From: Hyphomicrobiaceae bacterium
GTDB taxonomy: Bacteria; Pseudomonadota; Alphaproteobacteria; Rhizobiales; Hyphomicrobiaceae
Length of the DNA stretch: 6,856 bases
Assembly (NCBI GenBank): GCA_013214245.1
Contig: JABSQE010000097.1
Span: 1-6,856 of the forward strand
Reading direction: 5' to 3'
The notes under the pieces were generated by a model. That model saw nothing but the letters and a program-made list of their open reading frames with translations, searched no databases and had not been told where the DNA came from. The first letter of the stretch is position 1. Each line of letters starts with the position of its first letter. A program made the position numbers and the translations under genes. Shown here in pieces: positions 1-6,063 of the stretch.

Positions 1-2353
1 GCGTCCTGGAATGTATATCGGTGATACTGACGATGGATCAGGCCTTCACCATATGGTTTACGAAGTTGTCGATAACGCTATCGATGAAGCTCTTGCTGGC
101 TTTGCTAACGAAGTAAAAGTTACGCTTAATCCAGATGGATCATGCTTGGTCTCAGATAACGGTCGTGGCATACCTGTTGGTGTGCACCCTGAAGAGGGTA
201 TTTCAGCTGCTGAAGTTGTGATGACACAACTACACGCAGGTGGAAAATTTAGCGAAGGTGAAGATGACAATCCTTACAAAGTTTCAGGTGGGCTTCATGG
301 GGTCGGTGTGTCTGTTGTCAACGCACTCTCAAAATGGCTAGAATTACGAATCTACCGCGATGGTAAAGAATATTATGTACGTTTTGAAAATGGAATCGCT
401 CTATCACCTTTAAAAGCAGTTGGTACAGATGATATACAGTGCGGCACGCAGGTAACTTTCCTTCCTAGTTGGGATATATTTCAGGGTACAACAGAATTCA
501 ACTTTGAAACTTTGGAACATCGTCTGCGTGAACTTGCATTTCTAAATTCAGGTGTCCACATAACATTAGAAGATAATAGACATGCTGATCAACGCAAAGA
601 GATTATGACTTATAAAGGTGGCCTCGGCGCCTTTGTTCAATATATTGATCGTGCAAAGGCTGCACTGATGGAAACTCCAATAATGATGATGGGAGAGAAA
701 GATGGGCTTTCAGTTGAAGCTTCCTTGTGGTGGAATGAATCCTATCATGAAAACGTCCTATGCTTTACTAACAATATTCCGCAACGAGATGGTGGCACCC
801 ACTTAGCTGGTTTCCGTGCCGCTTTGACACGGGTTGTTAATAAATATGCTGAGCTAACGGGTGTTTCTAAAAAAGAAAAATTTTCTATTATTGGCGATGA
901 TGCTCGTGAGGGGCTAACATGTGTTCTTTTAGTTAAAGTTCCTGATCCCAAATTTTCTAGTCAAACTAAAAGTAAACTTGTTTCATCAGAAGTAAGACCA
1001 ATCGTTGAAAGTGTAATTTCCGATCAGCTTGCAACTTGGTTTGAGGAACATCCGCGTGAAGCTAAAGTCATATTAACAAAAGTTTTTGAAGCTGCTGCTG
1101 TTCGAGAAGCTGCAAGAAAAGCTCGTGAACTGACACGCCGTAAAGGAACGCTTGATGTTAATAATCTACCAGGAAAGCTTGCTGAATGTCAGGACCGCAC
1201 TCCCGCAAACACGGAGATGTTTATCGTTGAGGGTGATTCAGCCGGCGGCTCTGCAAAACAGGCAAGAAATCGCGAATTCCAGGCTGTACTTCCTATTCGA
1301 GGAAAAATACTAAACGTGGAGCGCGCTCGTTTCGATAAAATGCTCTCAAGTCAAGAAATTGGTACGTTAATCACGGCGCTTGGGACTGGTATTGGCCGTG
1401 ATGATTTTAATATAGCGAAACTGCGTTATCATAAGATAATTATTATGACGGATGCTGATGTAGATGGTGCACACATTCGTACTTTGTTGTTAACATTTTT
1501 TTATCGACAAATGCCAGAATTAGTTGAAAGCGGTCATCTTTATATTGCCCAGCCACCACTTTTTAAAGTTGTAAAAGGTAAATCAGAAACTTATTTGAAA
1601 GATGAACGAGAACTAGAAAACTTCCTTATCGAACAAGGTCTCACCGAATCTAGTCTCATTCTTTCTAATGGTGAACAAAGAGCTGGCTCAGACTTGCGAG
1701 ATATAGTTGAGCAGGCACGAATAGCAACCTCTCTCATTAATGAAATGCATTTACGTTACACACGCTTTATTATAGAGCAAAGTGCTATAGGCGGAGTGTT
1801 CGACCCGGAACTCTTGCATTCTGTTGAACATGCGAATAATGTTGCTGAAAAGATTTCTAAACGATTGGATGCTGTATCAGAGGAAACAGAGCAGGGCTGG
1901 AGAGCTCAGTTTGGTGATAAAGGATTTATCTTTACCCGAAAGATTCGAGGTGTTTCTGAAGCTCACATTCTTGATCGCTCTCTATTAGGTTCTTTAGAGG
2001 CCCGACGGCTACATGAATATTATAACTATCTTCAAGAGGTTTTTAAACAGCCTGCAAAGTTAGTGCGTAAAGATATTGAAAAAGAGATCTTTGGACCTCG
2101 CGCACTCGTAGATGCTGTTTTTGCTGTGGGAAGAAAAGGTATTACACTACAGCGTTATAAGGGGCTTGGAGAAATGAATCCAGATCAGCTTTGGGAAACA
2201 ACACTGGATAAAGAAGTCAGAACGTTGTTACAGGTAAAGATTGCTGATCTTTCGGAGGCAGACGAAATATTTTCAAAGTTAATGGGGGATGTGGTTGAAC
2301 CACGCCGTGAGTTTATCCAAGAAAACGCTCTCGCCGCCAGCGTAGATGTTTAG
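1..2353 (+). CDS. gyrB: DNA gyrase subunit B, 5' end cut off by the window
   Basis: ATPase subunit of DNA gyrase, which with GyrA (not in the window) introduces negative supercoils into DNA in the cytoplasm. The frame is open from the first base: codons at 2-10 read R-P-G before MYIGDTDDG, the classic R-P-G-M-Y-I-G segment, so the ATG at 11 is internal. By comparison with E. coli GyrB about 24-30 residues are missing. Counting from that Met (780 residues to the stop), the GHKL ATPase domain shows E18 and N22 in EVVDNAIDEALAG, D49 in DNGRGIP, and GGLHGVGVSVVNALS near 94. The TOPRIM domain has EGDSAGG at 407 and DADVDGAHIR at 481. The C-terminal motif QRYKGLGEMNPDQLWETT starts at 714. The roughly 170 residues between TOPRIM and this motif match the long insert of Gram-negative GyrB. 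A few extra residues (SEGEDD) lie before YKVSGG. No frameshift or lost catalytic residue is visible. The usual dnaA/dnaN/recF neighbours, if present, would be upstream. Confidence 0.97.
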   Translation, partial: RPGMYIGDTDDGSGLHHMVYEVVDNAIDEALAGFANEVKVTLNPDGSCLVSDNGRGIPVGVHPEEGISAAEVVMTQLHAGGKFSEGEDDNPYKVSGGLHGVGVSVVNALSKWLELRIYRDGKEYYVRFENGIALSPLKAVGTDDIQCGTQVTFLPSWDIFQGTTEFNFETLEHRLRELAFLNSGVHITLEDNRHADQRKEIMTYKGGLGAFVQYIDRAKAALMETPIMMMGEKDGLSVEASLWWNESYHENVLCFTNNIPQRDGGTHLAGFRAALTRVVNKYAELTGVSKKEKFSIIGDDAREGLTCVLLVKVPDPKFSSQTKSKLVSSEVRPIVESVISDQLATWFEEHPREAKVILTKVFEAAAVREAARKARELTRRKGTLDVNNLPGKLAECQDRTPANTEMFIVEGDSAGGSAKQARNREFQAVLPIRGKILNVERARFDKMLSSQEIGTLITALGTGIGRDDFNIAKLRYHKIIIMTDADVDGAHIRTLLLTFFYRQMPELVESGHLYIAQPPLFKVVKGKSETYLKDERELENFLIEQGLTESSLILSNGEQRAGSDLRDIVEQARIATSLINEMHLRYTRFIIEQSAIGGVFDPELLHSVEHANNVAEKISKRLDAVSEETEQGWRAQFGDKGFIFTRKIRGVSEAHILDRSLLGSLEARRLHEYYNYLQEVFKQPAKLVRKDIEKEIFGPRALVDAVFAVGRKGITLQRYKGLGEMNPDQLWETTLDKEVRTLLQVKIADLSEADEIFSKLMGDVVEPRREFIQENALAASVDV

Positions 2354-2391
2354 TGGTGAAAATAACTTCTCAAGCAAAACTAATCATTGAT

Positions 2392-2412
2392 GACCTGCTA
2401 CATTAGCAGGTC
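2392..2412 (+). terminator. Hairpin after gyrB, likely transcription end (no T-run)
   Basis: A perfect 9-bp inverted repeat, GACCTGCTA at 2392-2400 and TAGCAGGTC at 2404-2412, with a 3-base loop CAT, begins 38 bases after the gyrB stop. It lies between two converging genes, where a terminator is expected, and is the strongest stem I found in any spacer. No T-run follows on either strand (CTGAATGTC on plus, ATCAATGATT on minus). It is therefore not a textbook Rho-independent terminator; it may act as a 3'-end-protecting stem or with other factors. The structure is seen in the sequence; the termination role is inferred. Confidence 0.5.
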
Positions 2413-2723
2413 CTGAATGTCAACAAAAATACAGCATATTTTCGAGTTTTAAAGTTTTATTAATGTCGTCACCTTACGGCACCAAGAGGATTTTCGTTTA
2501 AACGATTACTTCTTTACTAATTAAGTTGATGACGTAGTAATTAATAGATATCTAACCTCTTGCTAACTCGAATAAGTAGTGCACACAGTTTCATTTTTCT
2601 GAGTAATCTCATTATCTGAGCTGACATACTCTGAATTGTAAGACGGAACTCTGATATGACAGCTCTTAAGACTGCAAAAATGTTCTGCAGACATGAAAAA
2701 TTCTAGTTATGTATTAACATTAA
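2413..2723. other. Intergenic spacer between convergent gyrB and DUF4167 gene
   Basis: AT-rich stretch with no gene I can support. It holds a 12-base perfect palindrome TCGTTTAAACGA (2494-2505), a weak 6-bp inverted repeat (TTACTA 2514-2519 with TAGTAA 2535-2540), and a 43-codon minus-strand open frame (2563-2694) with no ribosome binding site. In many Alphaproteobacteria clpB lies after the DUF4167 gene. I see no ClpB-like residues in the frames I read here, so if clpB was once adjacent it has moved or been lost without an obvious remnant. Confidence 0.5.
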
Positions 2724-3479
2724 TTAGTCACCTGACTTGTCAGGCACATCATCATATTCATCTACTATTGAAGATTTACTTTTATCGCTTGTAGTTTGAT
2801 GCACGCGGCGAACTGGTCGCTTTAAAAAGTCTGGTGGAGAAACATCCATTGTAGAAAAAGCATCCTGTCTAAAATCACCATGCGACGTCTCCTCATTATT
2901 AGCAATTGCAACATCACTGTTGTATGACACTTCTTCATTATTGTTTTCACGCCGGACTCCATTACGACGTGAGCGTGTTGAGTTGCGTGCAGTATTGTTG
3001 GTACGACGCGGTCTACGCTCTGAGCGTGGTGAAAGCTCTGCAGATATCTCTTCACTACTTTCTCCATTAGCGGATGTGTGTTTTAAGTTCGTCTGAGAAA
3101 TCTTATTAACCGCTAGCTCATTAGTATTTTGGCTTTCTTCAATATTTACTGATTCATCAATTTCTCTCGATCGGTTACGATTATCACTCACACCATTAAA
3201 AGTTTCAGTGTACACCGACTGTTGTTCTCGGTAGGTCATTATGATGCGATTGTAATGTTCTGCATGTTGCAAATGATTTTCAGCTAACACAGGATCACCG
3301 GATGAGAGGGCATCACGTGCAAGGGAAACATACTTCTCTGCAATATGAGAGGGTGTACCTCGTATCTTTATATCTGGTCCGCTCGATTCAAAGCTTCTTG
3401 TTAACGGGTTTTGCCCTTTACGATTACGGCTACGGCCGCGACGGTTTTGCTGTCCCTGCCTCATAGGCTCCATTCTCAT
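2724..3479 (-). CDS. DUF4167 domain protein, alphaproteobacterial, function unknown
   Basis: A 251-residue soluble protein with no signal peptide or membrane segment. Residues about 7-85 are the DUF4167 block: a basic start (RQGQQNRRGRSRNRKGQ), then S-F-E-S-S-G-P-D-I-K-I-R-G, AEKY, LARDA..SGD and AENHLQHAEHYNRI. The rest is low-complexity and acidic/Asn-rich, probably disordered, with arginine-rich patches at about 151-159 and 169-177 and a short PPDFLKRPVRR element near 215. The basic segments suggest RNA or DNA contact, but that is inference; I know no proven function. Its place after prfA-prmC is the usual alphaproteobacterial context. The start is uncertain: ATG codons at 3479, 3473 and 3464 are all possible, and none has a well-spaced Shine-Dalgarno. 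Family members commonly begin M-R-Q-G, which would match the ATG at 3464 (246 residues). The 3479 ATG overlaps the TGA of a tiny upstream frame. Confidence 0.88.
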   Translation of the reverse strand: MRMEPMRQGQQNRRGRSRNRKGQNPLTRSFESSGPDIKIRGTPSHIAEKYVSLARDALSSGDPVLAENHLQHAEHYNRIIMTYREQQSVYTETFNGVSDNRNRSREIDESVNIEESQNTNELAVNKISQTNLKHTSANGESSEEISAELSPRSERRPRRTNNTARNSTRSRRNGVRRENNNEEVSYNSDVAIANNEETSHGDFRQDAFSTMDVSPPDFLKRPVRRVHQTTSDKSKSSIVDEYDDVPDKSGD

Positions 3480-3559
3480 TTACTTAGTTTATCTATCACC
3501 CATTGGGTTGCGGTAACGAGCGCATGACTTCGATACGGTGCAACGAAGGACGTCTTCAT
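3476..3559 (-). CDS. Possible 27-codon leader ORF overlapping the DUF4167 start
   Basis: A tiny frame starts at ATG 3559 (MKTSFVAPYR...) and ends ...QWVIDKLSK with TGA at 3478-3476. Its last bases share ATGA with the first possible ATG of the DUF4167 gene (3479). Such an overlap is a common arrangement for translational coupling. In frame, it can be extended to a GTG at 3583, giving 35 codons. I see no clear Shine-Dalgarno for either start and recognise no family. A frame this short can arise by chance in this composition, so it is listed only as a candidate upstream ORF. Confidence 0.15.
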   Translation of the reverse strand: MKTSFVAPYRSHALVTATQWVIDKLSK

Positions 3560-3832
3560 ACAGTAGTCATTCAATGATATCACTCATTTAATAGTTTCAC
3601 TTATATCGGCATTACTAAATGTAAAATTCTAGAGCTCACTATGCTGCATTACTGTTCTTAGCATTTATTCTGCTGTAGAGTTTTTATCGGACAACTAAAA
3701 ATCTAAATTTCCGATGTCGTACATTATAATATTCGTGAGCGGTTGCGATCTGTATAATGCACTACTGCCAATGTCTCATTTATGTATTCAAAGGGTAGCG
3801 GAATGTGAACCTGATTCCAACTCTTTTTCACT
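3480..3832. other. Spacer between prmC and the DUF4167 gene
   Basis: 353 bases without a convincing gene apart from the small candidate frame at its left end. ATTATAAT near 3723-3730 is self-complementary, so it gives a TATAAT on both strands, and another TATAAT lies at 3753-3758. None has a good -35 hexamer 16-18 bases upstream on the strand that could serve the DUF4167 gene. A 6-bp inverted repeat, ATCGGA (3686-3691) with TCCGAT, spans a loop of about 18 bases and lacks a T-run in either direction. The length of the gap suggests the DUF4167 gene has its own promoter here, but I cannot place it. Confidence 0.4.
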
Positions 3833-4738
3833 TTAAACTCGCGAAAATGTCTCCAAAATTATACAACGCTCACAACCTGCAAGATCCTGACGTGTACCTA
3901 AAACACTAAGCCAATTATGATTTGTACCCGCATTCAAAATACTGATAACTCTATTACAGTCATTGCACGCTGTCTCAAATATAGCAAAGCCTTTTGGAAG
4001 GACACGAAACAAATCTGTCTTAACATAACGGTATGCATCCAAGCCATCAAGACCTCCTTCAAGCGCTAAATGAGGATCATGGCCAACAACCTCAGTCTGT
4101 AACGAACAGATATCCGCAGATTTTATATATGGTGGATTTGAAATAAGCAGATCAAATTCACCTGTTACTTGGTCAAGATAATTTGATTGCAGCCATGTCA
4201 CACGATCTTCAATTCCAAGAGAAGTAGCATTTTGTTGCGCAATCACCAAAGCTTGATTACAGATATCAACGCCTATTGCAGTAGTATTACATCGCTCAGC
4301 TAGTAGTGTCAGAACCAAGCATCCTGTTCCCGTACCAACATCAAGAATACGCCACGAATTAGCTGGTCCTCTTTGGGTATCAATAACTTGTAATGCGGCA
4401 TCAATAAGCGTTTCACTATCAGGACGTGGCTCAAGCGTCGCAGAGGACAACATAAATTTCCTGCCATAAAATTCTTGCCAACCCCGGATGCGGGCGAGCG
4501 GTTCTCCGCTCAAGCGTCGTTTTAACCAAGACTCCAATCGGATAATTTGTGATCTAGTCAGGATCATTTGTGGATTTAAGATAAAATCTTCTCGACGAAT
4601 AGCTATCGCGTCAACAATCATCTGCCTCGTTTCATTATGGGCATTCGCTATTCCAGCCTTAGTAAGTTCGGACGTGAAGTGTGTTATAATATCGGAAATC
4701 TTTAAACAAAGCTTAAGAGGCATTGTATTCTTAATCAT
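3833..4738 (-). CDS. prmC: Peptide chain release factor N5-glutamine methyltransferase
   Basis: Uses S-adenosylmethionine to methylate the side-chain amide of the GGQ glutamine in release factors 1 and 2, improving termination. From the ATG at 4738 the protein is 301 residues. An N-terminal helical release-factor-binding domain runs to about 95. Next come RIRGWQEFYGRKF and EPRPDSETLID, the SAM-binding motif I DVGTGTGCL at about 133, an acidic residue in GVDICNQAL, and the catalytic NPPY at 201-204, which binds the glutamine. All key motifs are intact. Near the C-terminus the usual [FL]E-[IV]-G stretch reads IFETACND, a mild divergence. The ATG at 4738 overlaps the prfA stop (ATGATTAA), with GAAAG just upstream, which favours it. 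An in-frame TTG at 4747 (304 residues) and an ATG at 4723 (296 residues) remain possible. The coupling fits its substrate being the upstream gene product. Confidence 0.94.
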   Translation of the reverse strand: MIKNTMPLKLCLKISDIITHFTSELTKAGIANAHNETRQMIVDAIAIRREDFILNPQMILTRSQIIRLESWLKRRLSGEPLARIRGWQEFYGRKFMLSSATLEPRPDSETLIDAALQVIDTQRGPANSWRILDVGTGTGCLVLTLLAERCNTTAIGVDICNQALVIAQQNATSLGIEDRVTWLQSNYLDQVTGEFDLLISNPPYIKSADICSLQTEVVGHDPHLALEGGLDGLDAYRYVKTDLFRVLPKGFAIFETACNDCNRVISILNAGTNHNWLSVLGTRQDLAGCERCIILETFSRV

Positions 4739-5813
4739 CACTTTCAAAAGCTGCTAACTGTGTAGCTTGATGATTAGTGACGAGAGCGTCAACAACTTGG
4801 TCAACCACGTGACCAGAAAGCATTTCATCAAGTTTATGTAGAGTAAGATTGATCCGATGATCCGTTACACGGCCTTGAGGAAAGTTATAGGTCCTAATCC
4901 TCTGCGATCGGTCACCGGAACCAACTTGTCCTCGCCTTGTTTCTGCTCTATCGTTTGCTATTCGCTCCCGCTCCATGTCGTAAAGTCGTGACCTTAGAAC
5001 TTGCATGGCATTACGACGGTTTTGATGTTGAGATTTCTCAGCTGAAACAACAGTGATCCCGGTAGGAACGTGTATAATACGTACTGCAGAATCAGTAGTG
5101 TTCACATGCTGACCGCCAGCACCTGAAGCCCGCATAGTATCAATTCGTAAATCTTCCTGTCGAATTTCGATATCAACTTCATCCGCTTTTGGTAATACTG
5201 CCACTGTTGCAGCAGACGTATGAATTCGGCCACTTGTCTCTGTTGCTGGCACGCGTTGCACACGATGAACTCCTGATTCAAATTTTAGCCTAGCAAACAC
5301 ACCGTAACCAGTAATTGAAGCAATAACTTCTTTGTAACCGCCAACGTCATTTACCGAGTATTCCATAATTTCAACTCGCCATTTTTTGAGTTCGGCATAG
5401 CGTGCGTACATTCTAAAAAGATCTGCCGCGAAAAGTGTTGCTTCATCTCCTCCAGTCCCAGCACGAACTTCAAGAATAACACTCCTATCGTCAGCCTCAT
5501 CTTTTGGCAGCAATTGCAATTTAAGTTGTTGCTCTAAATTTTCAACTTTTTGTTCAAAATCACTTAGCTCTTGTTTAGCAAGAGCTATAACTTCGACATC
5601 GCTCTCGTCGCCCGTTAGCATAGACTTTAAGTCTAGTACTTCTTGTTGTGCAACGCCGAGCTTATGAATAGTTCTGATAATTGGATCAAGATTTGAAAAC
5701 TCTTTAGACAAACGTCCAAACGCGTTGGGATCGGTATTAGTATTCATTTCTTGCTGTACCAATTCCCAGCGCTCGATGAGACTAGCCAGTTTTTCTTTTG
5801 GTAATGAGCTCAT
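4731..5813 (-). CDS. prfA: Peptide chain release factor 1 (RF1)
   Basis: Recognises UAA and UAG in the ribosomal A site and triggers hydrolysis of the peptidyl-tRNA. At 360 residues it has the normal family length and is full. The helical N-terminal domain covers about 1-100. It is followed by VRAGTGGDEATLFA (116-129) and the stop-codon-reading P-A-T at 189-191 in HRVQRVPATETSGRIHTSA, which marks RF1 rather than RF2 (S-P-F). The catalytic GGQ is at 233-235 in RASGAGGQHVNTTDSAVR, and the conserved SQHQNR and YNFPQGRVTDHR follow. The ATG at 5813 is preceded by an A-run (TTAAAAAAA), with only a distant AAGAAG about 15 bases upstream as a possible Shine-Dalgarno. It is the first gene of a prfA-prmC pair. 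A 250-base spacer separates it from lysC, and a promoter-like pair of hexamers lies in that spacer. No sign of decay. Confidence 0.97.
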   Translation of the reverse strand: MSSLPKEKLASLIERWELVQQEMNTNTDPNAFGRLSKEFSNLDPIIRTIHKLGVAQQEVLDLKSMLTGDESDVEVIALAKQELSDFEQKVENLEQQLKLQLLPKDEADDRSVILEVRAGTGGDEATLFAADLFRMYARYAELKKWRVEIMEYSVNDVGGYKEVIASITGYGVFARLKFESGVHRVQRVPATETSGRIHTSAATVAVLPKADEVDIEIRQEDLRIDTMRASGAGGQHVNTTDSAVRIIHVPTGITVVSAEKSQHQNRRNAMQVLRSRLYDMERERIANDRAETRRGQVGSGDRSQRIRTYNFPQGRVTDHRINLTLHKLDEMLSGHVVDQVVDALVTNHQATQLAAFESDD

Positions 5814-5818
5814 TTTTT

Positions 5819-6001
5819 TTAAGTATTGCTTCTTTCGGAATTAGTTTTTAGACCTTCCATGTATTGTAATAAAGCATATCTGTACCCAACATAGAGACAA
5901 ATAAGAATTGTATCAATTGATGTGTCACTGGATCCAAATTCTGCTGTTGTAATTACCGCTTTAATATATGGTAATTTGCATTTTGCATTAAGACATAATC
6001 C
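5819..6001 (-). other. 60-codon open frame without ATG in the lysC-prfA spacer
   Basis: Between a TAA at 6004-6002 and a TAA at 5821-5819 the minus strand is open for 60 codons. The translation includes LPYIKAVITTAEFGSSD and a rather hydrophobic stretch from IDTILICLYV to YALLQYMEGL. Its only ATG is near the end, and no ribosome binding site is seen, so it is not a normal gene. It does not resemble the C-terminus of PtsP as I remember it. It could be a remnant of a decayed gene or a chance opening in AT-rich DNA; it also overlaps the candidate prfA promoter. In another frame, a 14-codon ORF (MDNSNDDHCWRESL, 6051-6007) begins 12 bases after the lysC stop, so a frameshifted fragment cannot be excluded. 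Confidence 0.25.
5888..5916 (-). promoter_or_regulatory. Sigma-70-like promoter candidate for prfA-prmC
   Basis: On the minus strand TTGATA (5916-5911, five of six matches to TTGACA) is followed by an exact 17-base spacer and TATGTT (5893-5888, four of six to TATAAT). Transcription would start near 5881, giving a leader of about 68 bases before the prfA ATG at 5813. In relatives with ptsP upstream, prfA can be read from further away, so a local promoter makes sense here. The -10 is imperfect and the region is AT-rich, so a chance match is possible. Confidence 0.35.
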
Positions 6002-6063
6002 TTATTTTACAAACTTTCACGCCAACAGTGATCATCATTACTATTGTCCATAATTTTTAGAAT

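Noticed and set aside
58..951. Minus-strand open frames inside gyrB (58-270 and 745-951)
   Set aside because: They lie opposite a fully conserved gyrB reading frame, have no recognisable domains and are explained as antisense shadows.
2494..2505. 12-base palindrome TCGTTTAAACGA as an operator or recombination site
   Set aside because: It is a single copy in an AT-rich spacer between gene ends, with no promoter nearby and no second copy found; a chance palindrome is likely.
2563..2694. 43-codon minus-strand frame (starts MSAEHFCSLK) after the DUF4167 gene
   Set aside because: No Shine-Dalgarno, no recognisable family, and the length is within chance for this composition. It would be worth another look only if conserved in relatives.
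2822..3067. 81-codon minus-strand open frame within the DUF4167 gene
   Set aside because: It lies on the same strand in another frame, in a low-complexity coding region; its composition is an odd mix rich in Met, Val and His, with no start signal. A frame shadow is the simpler reading.
3723..3758. Pair of TATAAT boxes as promoters for the DUF4167 gene
   Set aside because: I found no acceptable -35 hexamer at 16-18 bases, and the position is about 245 bases from the gene start.
4488..4757. Plus-strand open frame opposite the prmC N-terminal region
   Set aside because: It is antisense to a well-conserved prmC sequence and has no homology I recognise; its Ile-rich stretches mirror prmC codons.
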